Notes: a model not told the origin generated them from the sequence alone. 64,000 nt of DNA from Rhizaria sp. SCN 62-66 (GCA_001724265.1 MEDY01000094.1:30552-94551), one strand, 5' to 3'. Shown: positions 29,439 through 41,272, counted from the first letter of the stretch. Numbers and translations are program-made.

Positions 29439-29635
29439 GTTACGGCTACCAGGCCGCGATGGCTGGCTTCTACCTTGGCACAATGCTGTCCTCGCGCTTT
29501 ACCAACTCCGGCGCGTTCGAAGTCGCTTTCGACGGCGCGCTGCTCTTCTCGCGCCTCGCCACCGGCGCCTTCCCTGTGCCCGCCGACATCGCAGGTCTCG
29601 TCAAGGAGGGCCTCGCCGCGGGGGGGCACGCGTGA
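28774..29635 (+). CDS. Selenoprotein T-like (Rdx family) thioredoxin-fold protein, Cys form
   Basis: Two exons: 28774-29202 and 29438-29635, 235-nt intron (GTACGTTC...CACACAG, phase 0); 208 aa, stop TGA. An N-terminal hydrophobic segment (residues 5-20) suggests ER targeting. VHVAFCSSCGFGNKYIELK carries the redox loop, with Cys70 and Cys73; in SelT the second position is selenocysteine (CxxU), while here the codon is TGC. IEVSGSTYPLP, a hydrophobic hairpin at about 100-125, and the C-terminal SSRFTNSGAFEVAFDGALLFSRL match the SelT signature (NQ..STGAFEI....VWSKL). SelT is an ER oxidoreductase. The intron ends in a (CA)n microsatellite directly at the acceptor. Length matches the family. Confidence 0.92.
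29402..29436. repeat. (CA)n dinucleotide microsatellite at a 3' splice site
   Basis: About 17 uninterrupted CA units immediately before the G of the SelT-like intron acceptor. It occupies the place of the polypyrimidine tract. Confidence 0.95.
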
Positions 29636-30136
29636 GCGGGCGCATCACGGTGGACAGCGCGCTCTTTCTTTGTCTCTCTTTGGCCGGGGCTGCGAGGAGG
29701 GAGCGGGCGACGAGTCTGGTAATGCTGCCGATGTGGTAACGCTCACAAAGTGACTGACTGCGAAGTGACGAGCTGTGATGTAACCTTGTGAGTGGACACG
29801 GCGTATTGTGGCCATGCGCTCGATGATTCGCGAGTAAGTTATCAAAATACAATAGATCTCTTTTACTCAAAGAATAATCAAACAATGAACATTGTGTATA
29901 CGCTGTGATGTGACAACAAAGTGTCATCAACACTGATGGAGGCAGACTAGATAGTGATAGAAAATGGTACAGTACAATCTTAAACTCGAGGCTAAAGTAA
30001 CAAGGAAAAAAAATGTTCTTCATAAATCAAAACAAAACGACCATGCATATCAACACTAGGATTGAAATTCCATGGCACTAAAAAACGTGTGGAGTTACTC
30101 ATGAACGCCTACTCGCAGCACAGTTAAGGAACGGAC
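29636..30136. other. Convergent 3' spacer SelT-like/Ala-rich gene
   Basis: About 500 bp between converging genes, AT-rich in its right half. No coding or RNA gene recognised. Confidence 0.6.
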
Positions 30137-33100
30137 TTAGCGACGACCGGTCTTGCCATTCTTCGCTGGCGTCCCAAACGCGGAGCTCCCCGCGCCCGCA
30201 CCGACACCAACGCCGGCGCCCGCAGCGAAACCGCCCGCGCCGCCCTTGTGCGGTGTCGGCGGCAGCGACCGGCCCCCGCGGCCCGCGGCCCCCGCCCCCG
30301 ACGCAGCCGCCGCCGCCGCCGCCTCCGCCTCGGCCGCGGCGGCCGCCTGCTCCTCGGCAACAACAGCTGCCGCGGCCGCCGCGGCCGCCGCGCCGCCGCC
30401 GGTCTTGCCCAGCTCTGCAAGCCCGCGGACGTGGAGGCGCAGCTCGCGGCGCGCGTCGAGCAGCGTCGAGGCCGCGCCCCAGCCGCCCGCCGCCAGACGC
30501 GCCGCAGCATAGAGGCGCGCCACAGCGGGCGCCAATGCGGCAACGGCGGCCGCGGGCGACGGCGCGGCCGCGGCGCGAACGGCGGCGGCCGCGGACAGGG
30601 ACGCCAGCGCGCGAGCCGTGTTCGTCAGCAAAGGCAGCGGCGGCGCGGCAGAGGCAGAGGCGACAGAGACGGCGGCGGCAGAGGAAGAGGAGGAGAAAGG
30701 CAGAGAGCGGCGGTGCGGCGAGTGGCTCCGAGCAAGATTGTGCGGGTTGGAGTTGCCGCCGCCGCTGCCGCTGCCACTGCCGCTGAAGAGCGAGGTGACG
30801 GTGTTATGGGGCCACGGCCACGTGTCGCTGAAGCTCTCGTCCCCGCCAATCGCGGCAGCAGCGTTCGCGGCGGCGGAGGCTATGTCAGCGGCGGCCGCAG
30901 AGACCACGTCGAAGTGACCGTGGGCCAAAAGGTGCGACTAAGACCGTGAAGTGTACGACTGCGGGCGCGACGACGGCCGCGAGCGTTGACCGTGAGCAGC
31001 AGAGTGACCGTGGGCCCCGTGATAGTGATGATGAGGGTGATGCATATGCTGCTGCTGCTGTTGCTGCAAGAGCAGCTGCGCCTGCATCTGCGGCAGCGCG
31101 GCGCGGTCGAGCAGCCCCGCGCTGGCGCTCTCCAGCGCCGCCAGCGTGCTCGCCAGCGCGCCCCGCGGCGGCGCCAGCGGGGCCCGGTGCACCGCCGGCA
31201 GCGCGGCCACGGAGCACTGCTGCGCGCACGAGAGGATCCAGCGCTCCAGCTCCGCCGCGGTCTCCGCGGCCGCCGCGGCGGCACCCTGGAACTGCTGCTG
31301 GTGTTGTTGTTGTTCCAGTTGCGGCGGCGCTGACTGGTCCCACAAGTCGCCCGCCAGCCCAGCGCCCGCGTTGGCGCCGGAGACCGCGGAGGCCTCGTCG
31401 TCAGCAGCGGCGGCCTGGAGCCTGGAGACGACCTCGGCGACGAGCGCGCGCGAGGCCGCGATCTCGGACGCGGCGGCGCTCTCCTCTGCGGGCGCCAGCG
31501 CGGTAGCGGCCGAGATGAGCGCGCTGAGGCAGCCCACCAGCACGGCCAACGCGGGCGCCGCGGCAGAGGCTACGGCCGAGTCCGCGGCCGAGAGCGAGGG
31601 CAGCGCAGCCGCGACGGGCACAGGAGTCGCGGAGGTCGCGCTGTGAGCGCGCAGTGCGTGGGGGGGCGGCGGCGGGGCGGCGCCGGAGAGAGTGCTGGTG
31701 TCGATGCCGACGAGCAGCGTCGACACCACGTGCGAGTGCGCGCCAGTCGCACCGGCGCCGGCGCCGCTGCCGCTGTAGGCGACGCGCATGGGCTGGCCGC
31801 TGTGGCCGTGCGACTGCGAGTGCGCGTGCGACAGAGCAAGAGTGAGAGCCAGACCCGACGACTGCTGCTGCTGCTGCTGGCCAGTCTGCTGCCCATGTCG
31901 CATCTGCTGTTGCTGTTGCTGCAGCTTGACTGTGGTGAAGGCCGACTGCACGAACGCCCTCGCGGCAGCGGGCGCGGGCAGCTCAGTCACGTACGCCAGC
32001 GCCATCGCCGCCGCTACGGCGCGCTTCTGCGCCTTGTACGCCAACACGCCGGCGAGATCGTCAGTGTTGACGTCTGCGTCCGCGTTACCGGCGCCGTCGC
32101 CGTCGCCGTCGTCGTCGCTGTCGCTGTCCGAGGAAGGCGGCGCGCCGGGCCCCGCCGCCGCGAGCGCGGCCGCCGAGGCCGCCGTGACGACGCACGCGCC
32201 CGGGAGCGCCCACGCCGGCGCCGGTCCGCCTGCTGCGGCCGCAGCGGCGGCGGCCGCGGAGGCCGGATCGCACAGCGCTGACGCAACCGTGACTGCAGCT
32301 TCGGACGCGGCCAGCGCGAGCGGCAGCGCAAGGGCCCACAGCCGCTCGGCGCTCGCCTCGTCCGCAGCAGCAGCAGCGGCGGCGGCGGCAGCGGCACTGG
32401 CGGAAGTGGAAGCACTGGCATGGTTCGGGTTGGCGTTGCCGTTGGTGTTTATTGTCGCGCCGCTCATGTCGGTGGTAAGGTCGCCGCCCCAGTCGCCCGA
32501 GGCCGCGGCCGCAGCGGCGCGCGAGTACTCGCCCAGCGAGGCGGGCAGGTCGCTGCCTTCGACGGCGGCAAGCCGGGCAGCGGCGGACGCGGCGGCCGCC
32601 TGGGCCGAGACCGCGGCGGCGGTGGCCGCGGCGAGGCGGCCGAGCGCGCCGGAGCCCGCGCTGCCGCAGCAGTCGTCGCCGTCAGGCGAGCCGTCGCCGT
32701 TGCCGCTGTTGTTACTGTTGTTGTTGTTGCTGCTGCTGAGCTCAAAGTGGGAGCGCGTATCACGGTGCAACAGCGACTGCGAGTGAACATGCGACTGCGG
32801 CTGTGCGGGCGAGACTGGGTCAGAGCCGAGCAGCGCTGCGAGCGTGTTGACGGTCTCCACCGCGGCGGCCACGGTGCGCGGCAGCTGCCAAAGCAACAGG
32901 TTCGGCTCGTCGCCCCCGCAGTCAGCGCCCTTGCCGGCGGCACTCGGGGACTGGCTGCCGTTCGCCACGGCAACGGGCGACGGCGAGTGCGACAGCCTGG
33001 GATCGTTGTCGCCTGATAGGGCGAATGAGGCCGATAAGTCGCGCACCACGCCGGCGCAACCCAGCTCCCGGTCTCGGTTGCTGTCGCCGCCGACAACGCC

Positions 33101-35194
33101 GCTGGAGCCGAGGTTGCACTCGCAGTCGCCGACGCAGCAGCACCCGCTGCCCGCGCCGCCAGCATAACAGCCAGCTCCAGAGTCGGCACACGCAGCCGTA
33201 GCAGCTGCGGCAGCGGCGCCGCCGGGCGCAAGCGCCGCGACCGACGCGGCCGCCTCCGCCGCGGCCGTGGCCTCCGCCGCCGCGGCCGCAAGCGCTGCCC
33301 CCAGGGGCCTGAGCGCGGCGGCGTAGGCTGGCGCGGGCGGCAGCGCGCGCAGCGGCGCGTGCGTCTCCGCCGCGGCACCGGCCTCGGCGACGGCGTCGAG
33401 CGCGCAGAGCAGCAGCGGCAGCGACGCGAAAGCCATACGCACGCACGCGCGCGGGCGGGCGGGACGCGCGCGCGGCGCCGCGGCGGGCCGGTAGGGGCTC
33501 TGGGTCGGAGACAGGTAGGCAGAAGACTGCGAGGCGTGAAGCTGCGACTGCGGCTGCGGCTGCGAGTAGCCTCGGCCAGCAGCAGTGTTAAGCGCGTGAT
33601 TGTTGCTATTGTTGACTCCAATTGCTACAGTCGACAGAGACCTCAGCACGTCGGCAGACGCCTCATGTCCCGCATTCGCACTCGCGCCTGCAGCAGCAGC
33701 AGACGCAGCCGCCGTGATGTTGTTGCCGTTGCCTCTGTACGCGCTGTGCGGCGCCGCGTGGCCGACGTCCGCGGCCGAGGCGCCCGCGGCGTGGGCCAGC
33801 ACCGCGCCGAAGCCCCACACGCACTCGCCGAGCGCGCTGCCGCCGCAGAGCGCCGCGTCCGTCGCGCTGTAGTCCGCGCACGCAGACGCAGCGCTACTGT
33901 TCCTGTGCCCGTATGCAGTCGTTGTAGCGCCGGTGAATGCGGAGCCGGTAAAGGCGGGGGTGGTGGGTGGGCAAGGCAAGAAGAGCGGCCGTGCGGCGAG
34001 CGCCGAGGCCGGGAGCGCGAGCAGGGGCCGGCTGGACGCGGCGCGGAGCTCCTGGGAGTAGTCGCTCCGGCCTTCTTCGTTGGGGTCAGCGCCACTCGCC
34101 GCATCAGCGCTCTCAGAACGGTCGCGGTCGCGCTCACGGTCTTGGGCGGCGTTGACCGCAGGCGCTGTTGAGCTGGAGTGAGAGCTGTGAGTGTGCAAGT
34201 TCCTGCTCGCGCTCGCACTGGGATGCGGAGTGCTACTGTCCGTGGCCGCCGCCACGGGGGGACCGTGGCCGGGCAGCAGCATCACGATGTTGTGCCGCAC
34301 CCAGAGACGCGCGCGCACAACCACGTCCTCCGTGCCCGTGAGAACGCCCCCGGCCTCTGCGGCGGCGGCGGCGGCCGCGGCGACGGCGGCCGCGGCGGCA
34401 GGGTCGGCGGCCAGCGCGCGCGCGCGTGCGGCGGCGGAGGGCAGCGAGTCGAGCCATGCGAGCACCGGCACCGGCGCGGGGGCGCGGGGCCGGCACGCCG
34501 TGGCCAGCGCGGCGGTCGTGGCGGCGGCGCTCGCTGCAGCGGCCGCGGCGGCGTTGTCGTAGGGTACAAGAGCTGTGTTATCGTCGTCGTTGTTGTAACT
34601 GTAGTTGTTGATGTGGTTGCTAGCGGAAGACGTGGGGTCGGCCGTGAGCACAGGAGCAGTCACGGCGCCGTTAGCGTCGTTGTACGCAGCCTCACAGACA
34701 CCAGTATAGCCGTAAGTAGCATCCGCAGCAGCAGAAGGAGCGCCAGACGAGACAGCCGCGCTGGCAGCGGTGTGGCGACAGGGTGAAACAGCTCCGACTA
34801 CGTGCGGCTGCGGTCTCGCGAGGACCTTAACGGAGAACGACAACGTAGGGTTACCAACATGCACAAGCTGTGAACTCTGTTGCTGCTGCTGTTGCGGATA
34901 TAACTGCTGCTGTTGCTGCTGACGGCCATTGAAGCTCGTCGTGTTGTTGTTGACAAGGTTGCCGGCCAGGACGTCGTTGAGGGAGACTGGGTTGGCAGCC
35001 AGCGAAAGACGTGGGCGCAGAGACGCCTGGGCAAACGGCAGCGGAAGCGCGTTTTGCGTTGGGCCGAGCGCAGTAGTGTCAATCTGTGGACGTGGCGCGC
35101 CCCGTGCGGCGGAGGCAGCGGAGGCGACGGCAGCACCACGAGGCGCCCCTTGCTGAGAGGCGTTCGCAGCGGAACCGAACTATTGTCGGTTCAT
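30137..35194 (-). CDS. Giant Ala-rich low-complexity protein with two in-frame TAG codons (unknown function)
   Basis: A single frame runs from ATG 35194 to TAA 30139-30137 (1685 codons) but contains TAG at 35182-35180 (fifth codon, in MNRQ-TAG-FGSAAN) and TAG at 30940-30938 (in YTSRS-TAG-SHLLAHGHF). Between them the frame is open for 1413 codons. It has Gln runs near the start (LYPQQQQQQSSQL), Ala blocks, acidic Ser-Asp patches (near 32100), His/Ser-Gln patches and a few ordered-looking segments such as VRARLWVRHNIVMLLPGHG. After the second TAG, 266 codons of the same style follow to TAA (ending TPAKNGKTGRR). No domain was recognised. No GTAYG donor of the type used elsewhere lies suitably upstream of either TAG. 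If TAG terminates, the coding part is 35179-30938 with an unidentified start and a separate tail. Readthrough, reassignment, mutation or sequencing error are alternatives; see findings. Confidence 0.7.
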
Positions 35195-36299
35195 GCCTTA
35201 GACTTTAAACAAAGGTTAACAGGTACAAAAAAGACAAAAATGAGTCCAAAACCTTCACTAGACGCGATTGATATCGTCTGACGCGATGAATACGGCGTAA
35301 AGGAGGCCGAGCTCAACTCGAAACTGCACATAAAGGAATCGAAATCTTGCCGAAAACGTCGTCAAATAGCTATGAAATTTTGATATTATATACAAACTAA
35401 AATGAGACTATCTGCCATAAAAGGATTTTCAAAAGAAATGTGATTATGGCGGACAAAGGTTTCTTAAGGTGATGGAATCCCACAGTCGCCCACGGTCACT
35501 TCGGGTCCGACCACAAACCCTCCTCAGCTTCACAGCGAACGCAAAACGGGCCCCCAGTCACTTGGGGCTCAAAGGGGCGCTGTTGTTTGAGTCCCGTGCT
35601 GCGTTTTCGCTCGCGTGTGTGGATTATTTCATGTTATACCCTGATTGCGTGGAATGATTTCTGTGTGTGTATTGTATTGTTTTACTGCAGACGCAAACTT
35701 TCATTTGAGAACGACAACCTAACCGAGAGGTTGGGGAGCAGCAGGTGGACCTACTGACACACGCCACGAGTGCTGCGGCAGTGCTGTGGCGCGGCACTGC
35801 TGCGGCGCGCTGTGGGGTGCATGCGACCCACTTCTTGGTCGGAAAACTGCCTGATCGAACTTGGAGTGCGGCGGACTGCCCTTGTGTCGCCTGTCGACAG
35901 GGGTCCTGACAAAGCTCCGAGTCGCCTCGACCTGCCCTCGCAAATCCTGTGCATGCCACACCGCAATCGTGCCGCGGACACATCCTACTGCTGTGTTCTT
36001 GTGTAGTACCGATGAACAACTCCGCCTTTGAGTTTTAATCTCTTTTGGGCGTTGTTATGCCCCTCTCAGGTCTCGTTTGCTGTGCGCGCCAAGGACACGT
36101 CAACGTTCCGCTTCCTGGCTCATCCCGACGATAACAAAACACTGCTAAACATGCGTTAAACAAAGCCCAGTATCGATAATTTTGTAATATGTTGTACTAA
36201 TGCATTTATTGAACTCACCGTCTTGTTTGAATTTCTTTATACGTTGATCTCACCTTACCCGACCTATTTTTGCGTGTCGCGCTCAGCTCGTTGGCACAG
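35195..36299. promoter_or_regulatory. Divergent spacer Ala-rich gene / coiled-coil gene
   Basis: 1.1 kb between divergent starts. AT-rich near 35200-35460; a more GC-rich patch at 35480-36000 has open frames on both strands but no recognisable protein and no supporting codon bias. The two promoters should lie here. Confidence 0.5.
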
Positions 36300-39074
36300 A
36301 TGAACGCAGGAGCGGCTGCCGAGGAGGCCCGCCTGCAGCGCGAGTGGTTCCCCGAGGCCGTGCCGGGCCTTTTCCGCGTCTCCAAGGCCGAGGCTGCTGC
36401 CGACCTTGACGTCATTCAGGCGTCTCTCATGCGCTTCCAGCAGCAACCCCAGCCTCCCTCTGCTGAGGCCCCCATTGACCGCGCCTCCAAGAAGTCTCGC
36501 CTCATCGAGAAGATCTTCCGTGATGCGTACGTTTCTTCTACAACTGCTCTTCATTTTGCTTTTCACTCACTCCATTTAATTTTTTCACTTGAGCACTTTC
36601 ACTAACCTCTTGTCCAACTTGCCTCCCTCGTGATACTCGCCCCCCACAGCACCCCGCACCACCTGCAGCGCGAGGAGCACGCGAACCTCCGCGCCGTGCT
36701 CGACCAAGTGCGCGCCGACACGCTCTCCCTTAAGGACGCGATGTCGAACGTGCGCCGCGACCACGCCCTGGCGATCCGCGAGCGCATCGCGCACGATCAG
36801 CACCTCCAGTCTTCGCGCGAGGACATGCTCGCCACGGTTGGCGCCACCGAGAGTGCGCGCGCGCTCTACGCCGACGCGCTGCTGACGCTGCGGCGGCGCC
36901 TGGACCTTGCGCACGACGACGCCGACGTGGCGCGGTCGCGGCTCGAGGACGCGCGCACGTTCGCGGTGCGCATGCAGACGATGGAGCAGGAGCAGCTCGA
37001 GCAGAGGCTGCGCTTCGACGCCGTGTGCGACGAGAACGCCGCCATGCAGGACCTGCTGCGCGGCATCGTCGACGCCATGTACCGCGCCGACGCCAAGAAG
37101 CCCGTCAAGGCCAAGAAGAGCGCCGCCAAGAAGGACGGCGCTGCTGCTGAGGGCAATGCGAGCTCCAGCGCCATTGCCAGTGCTGATGTCGAGGACAAGA
37201 AGGACAGCGAGGACGCCAAGCCCGCCGACGCCGTGGACACTGCCACCAAGGCCGACGGCGACGCCGCCGCCAAGAGCGACTCTGCCGCCGCTGAGGATGG
37301 AGACGACGACGACGATGACGCCGAGGCCCCCGTGGACGCCATCCTGCGCGTGCTGTCGGCCGAGCAGGTCGCCATTCTCCGCGAAATCGCGCAATCCAAG
37401 GCCAAGGCCGCCGCGGCCAACGCCGTTGTCGCGGTCACGGTCACGGACGGCGACGCGGCCGACGCCGACGCCGCCAAGGCCGAGGGCGCGGAGAAGGACG
37501 GCGCCAGCGCGGAGATGAGCGACCTGGTCAGCGTCGGCCCGCTGCCGACCGCCAACGCCGACGGCGCCGTCAAGGCCGAGGCGTCCTCGTCCTCGTCCTC
37601 CTCCTCTGACAGCGCCAGCGCGAGTGCTAGTGAGCAGAAGCCGCAGTCGCAGCTGGTGACGCTGCTGGGCCCCCCGTCGCAGACCCGCGGCAAGCGCGCC
37701 CGCGAGGACGGCGCCGCCGTAGCCAGCAACGACAACAACAACGACGACAACAGTAAGGAGAACGGCGACGGCGCGGGCGACGTGTCTCTGCCGGCCGCCA
37801 CGCGCCGCCGCTTCGCCTACGAGGCCGGGCTCGAGGCCACGGGCGACGAGGGACTCGAGCCTGCGGCCGCGGCCGCGCTGAGCGCCGAGACCCGCGCGGC
37901 CCGCAAGAGCGCGCTCGAGTCACACGCGCGCCTGCTCGACTTCGAGGGCGTTTTCGACTCGCACGTCTTCTTCTCGTTGCTGCGCCGCCAGGTACGAGCA
38001 AATGAAGCTTGACAATTGCGTGGCGCTTACTTTATGTTTATCCGATGAAATGAATCCACTTGTCTTTTCACACTGTATCTTGTTCGCTCATCTCGTGCAC
38101 GAACTTATCTCTCGCGTTTTGTTCTTCTTTAGGTGGACCACATCCTGGAGCTGCAGGCGACGCTGGGCAGCGAGGCCGTGCGCAGCGCCGAGCTCGCCGA
38201 CGAGGTCGCCGTGGGCGCGCAGAAGATCGAGCTGCTCACCGCCGAGGCCGAGAAGGTCAACGGCGTCATCGCGCGTCTCCGCGACGTGTGTCTGCAGCAG
38301 GAGCTGGCCATCGTGTCGCACGAGTCGCGCACGCAGGCTGTGCTGCAGGAGCTCGACCTGGTGCGCCGCGAGAAGAGCCAGCTCGAGGCGCAGAAGGTCG
38401 CCGACGACATTAAGTACCGCTCGCTCGTCGACTGCCTGGCCGCGGCCGATGTGCGCAGCGTCGAGGCTGAGAACGCCGTGCTCGACTCGCTCCACGAGCT
38501 CCGCGTGCTCCGCACCGGTAACGCCACGCTGCAGACCGCCTTCGACCGCCTCTCCCGTGAGCGCAACGAGCTGGCGCGCACCGTGGTCGAGCTGGAGGAC
38601 CGCAGCGCGGCGTCGGCGGGCGCGGCGGGCGCAGCCGAGGCGGCCGCCGAGTCGACCGGCGCGGACGCGACTGCGCTGGCGCTGCGACTGCAGAAGCAGC
38701 TCGCAACGACGCGCGCGCTGACGAGCGAGCTTAAGGCGGCCGAGGACGCGCAGCGCCTGCAACAGAAGGAGATCAAAAAGCTGCAAAAGCAGCTCGCGGA
38801 CATCATGGGCACGCGTATCGGCGAGCAGATCGAGGTGCTCGAGGTGCTGGAGCCCAAGGCCGCCGCTAAGGCCGCCGCGTTGACTGCGGCGAACGCTGCT
38901 GCGAGCACGACGGCCAGCACTTCGGCCGCCGTCGCCGCGGCCACCGCCAACGCGGCCGCCGCCTCGGACTCGGCCGCTGCTGCCGCCGGTGCCGGTGGCG
39001 AGGAGGACGAGGCCGCGGCCGGCGCGGCGGGCAGCACGATGGGCGACGGCGAGGTGCGCGTCAAGAAGGAGTAA
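36300..39074 (+). CDS. Coiled-coil protein of unknown function
   Basis: Three exons: 36300-36526, 36650-37991 and 38133-39074; introns of 123 nt (GTACGTTT...CCACAG, phase 2) and 141 nt (GTACGAGC...CTTTAG, phase 0). Product 836 aa, stop TAA. Residues ~1-75 are a mixed N-terminus with LQREWFPEAVPGLFRV. Residues ~80-230 and ~525-690 have the heptad pattern of long coiled coils, with many Leu, Glu, Arg and Gln (for example LRDVCLQQELAIVSHESR). They are separated by a Lys-rich stretch (KAKKSAAKKD) and an acidic Ala/Asp/Ser-rich disordered region. The C-terminus is Ala-rich and ends VRVKKE. I considered a BRE1-type E3 because of the coiled coils, but no RING finger is present. Nuclear or cytoskeletal scaffolding is possible; no function is assigned. 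Confidence 0.85.
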
Positions 39075-39829
39075 GCAATGCAATCCACATTGCGTCGTTT
39101 ATTATCAAAGCTACTAAAGAAAGAAAAAACTATCTTGCTTGAGCTCGCTTTAAATCTTGCCTCTTCTTACTGCCGCTACCGCTCTATTCGTTACTGCTTT
39201 TGCTTTCTGTGTTCTGTCCTCTCAGTGCTTTGTGTTTCTATTCCACAAACGACAACCTTGTTGTTGACAATGTATAGATATGCCGAAGAGTTACTTCCCC
39301 CGTTTTACCTTAGTTCATCTTGTTATTTCTTTTTAAAATGTACTGAAGACGCGTCCTAGTACAACGCATACTTTGTCATCATTATGTACATAATGATGTT
39401 GCGCTGTGGTCATGTTTGGTTGTCGTTTCAACGAATGTATCGTTAAATCGTCGATAACTACAACAAGGGCAGCAAGAAATATCTCTTTCATTTTTCCGAA
39501 TGATTGGTCAATGACAACAAATTTATGTTCCTAACAGTGGTTTTATACTGTTTTTTCCTTACTACCATCACTTTTTATGAAGTGACTGCGTGTGAGCACA
39601 CATCGAAACAATCAACATTAAAAACAAACACAATACAAAAATCTAATATCAAAAACATATTGTATACATTTGTGTTTACATTTTGTCTCATTGTTTGACC
39701 CTAGAAGAATAAAAAATGAACTAAGTATCTCAATTTGCTATCATCTACACAACGACCTAAGACGACAGCAGCAACGTTAATTTATAACTCACAGAGCACG
39801 TGCATTATGCCTCGCCCTCGCACACGCAC
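39075..39829. other. Convergent 3' spacer coiled-coil/NMNAT-like
   Basis: 755 bp, strongly AT-rich, between converging genes. Small open frames lack codon bias. An AATAAA near 39705 is on the plus strand. Nothing else recognised. Confidence 0.6.
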
Positions 39830-41272
39830 TCAGTAGCGACAGAGCCATTGGAAGCGCTGCGTGGCCCTGAGCAGGTACTCGAGCACCTCCGGCTCGAGCC
39901 AGTCAAGCTTGCGCAGCTCCTCCTCCCTGGGCCCGCCCTCGCGGCAGACCAGGTCGCGCAGCCGTGTGGCCGAGCATGGCGGCACGGGCGGGTACGGCGA
40001 GTGTGCCTGCGCGGGGTCAACAAGGCGGAAGCGGTGCGCGGGCCCTAGCGCGTCCTGCCGCGCGCGCGCCTGACGCACGTCGTCGATGAGCCGCGCGACA
40101 GAGCAACCGGGCCGCGCCACGGCCAGGAAGCTGCCGCGCGCGTACAGCCGCTGCCGCAGCGCCGTGTTGGCGCCGCAGACCTGGACAACGGCGACGTCGG
40201 GCCGCGGGGCCAGCGCGGCCGCGAACGACGGCGTCTCGGTCACGATGCGCAGAGCGATGTGGCGCAGCTTGTCGGCTGCGCGCTCCGAGGACACCCAGCC
40301 GTAGGGGCAGACGGCGGTGAGCGGGCATGCGCGCACTGCGAGCTCGCACATCTCAGCGCGCTTGTCGAGCTCCATGTGCTGCAGCGAGTTGGGCACCTTG
40401 GTCTTCATGTAGGCGTCGCTGGCGACGTTGAGGAAACGTGCGATGACGACCTTGTCGCCGTCGGCCTCAATCGCCGCCTGCGCCGTGTCCAGCAGCGCCG
40501 TGTGCGCGCGGTGCACGGGCGCGAAGGCACCCGTCAGCACCAGCAACACCAGCTGCGGCGGCGCTGTCGTCGCCGCGCCCAGCGCCAGCGACGCCGCCGA
40601 CAGCGGGTCCCCGCAGCTGACGTCGCTGTCACTGCCGCCGCTCAGCGCCGCGCCCGCGCTGGCGGTGGCGGCGGAGAGCGCGGCCGTGAAGTGGTCGTCC
40701 GCGGCGGCGACGGCGGCGGCGACGGCGTCCTCGGGCAGCCCGGCGGCGCGGGCGGCGTCGGCGGCGGCGGCGTGGGCGCGCGCGCGGAGCTCCTCGCTCT
40801 CGGCCTCCCTGCGCTCAGCAATAACGGCGGTAACCTCCTCCAAGCTGGCGATAAGCTTGTCGACGCACACGCGGCCGTCGGCGTCGGTGTAGTAGATGGA
40901 CCCCGTCTCGCCGCAGCGCTCCAGGCAGCCCGGCGGGAAGGCCTTGACGGCGGGCGGGGTCACCTCGCGCTCGCGGTGGTAGCGCGACGACGTCAGCGTC
41001 GCGATGCGCGGCAGCGGAGACGACATCGGCGGCACGCGCACGGCGGGGGACTGCGGCGCCGCGGTGGTGGCCGAGGAGAAGACCGGGCGTGGGAGCGTGC
41101 TCATGCTCATGCTATTGTTGCTGCCGCTGCTGCCGCGGGTACGGGAGGCTGTTCCGGGCCGGGAAGACAAGGATGAGCCTGAGCGCGCGGTAATCGAACC
41201 AGAAGGCGTCTTAGAGCCATGGTGCAGCGTACGCGGGCTCACAATGTCGAGCGGGCGCGCAAAGCGGCTCAT
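39830..41272 (-). CDS. NMNAT-like nicotinamide-nucleotide adenylyltransferase with long N-terminal extension
   Basis: Single exon, 480 aa, ATG 41272, stop TGA. The catalytic half starts near residue 240. LTGAFAPVHRAHTALL contains the GxFxPxHxxH nucleotidyltransferase motif (residues 248-257). LNVASDAYMKTKV followed by KRAEMCELAV matches the ISPVxDAYxKK...HRxxMxxLA block of eukaryotic NMNATs. PPCSATRLRDLV near the C-terminus fits the ISSTxxR motif. Expected reaction: NMN or NaMN plus ATP to NAD or NaAD plus pyrophosphate. The first ~110 residues are Ser/Arg-rich and disordered. Residues ~115-160 (with GSIYYTDADGRVCVDKL) may be a small domain, and ~160-235 are Ala-rich. Typical NMNATs are 240-300 aa, so the extension is large. 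A related cytidylyltransferase-like enzyme cannot be excluded. Confidence 0.8.
   Translation of the reverse strand: MSRFARPLDIVSPRTLHHGSKTPSGSITARSGSSLSSRPGTASRTRGSSGSNNSMSMSTLPRPVFSSATTAAPQSPAVRVPPMSSPLPRIATLTSSRYHREREVTPPAVKAFPPGCLERCGETGSIYYTDADGRVCVDKLIASLEEVTAVIAERREAESEELRARAHAAAADAARAAGLPEDAVAAAVAAADDHFTAALSAATASAGAALSGGSDSDVSCGDPLSAASLALGAATTAPPQLVLLVLTGAFAPVHRAHTALLDTAQAAIEADGDKVVIARFLNVASDAYMKTKVPNSLQHMELDKRAEMCELAVRACPLTAVCPYGWVSSERAADKLRHIALRIVTETPSFAAALAPRPDVAVVQVCGANTALRQRLYARGSFLAVARPGCSVARLIDDVRQARARQDALGPAHRFRLVDPAQAHSPYPPVPPCSATRLRDLVCREGGPREEELRKLDWLEPEVLEYLLRATQRFQWLCRY

Noticed and set aside
30938-31994. Intron from the GTACGTG at about 31994 to the TCTTAG at 30938 as an explanation of the second TAG
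   Set aside because: It would remove about 1 kb of coding-like sequence, and the joined frame stops soon after (at 30880) instead of continuing into the long tail frame.
30248-34786. Plus-strand Arg-rich and Ala-rich open frames opposite the giant Ala-rich gene
   Set aside because: Lower-quality composition and frequent breaks; they mirror GCN/GGN repeats of the minus strand.
36300-39074. BRE1-type (RNF20/40) E3 ligase identity for the coiled-coil protein
   Set aside because: No C-terminal RING Cys/His cluster and no matching N-terminal motif; only generic coiled coil is shared.
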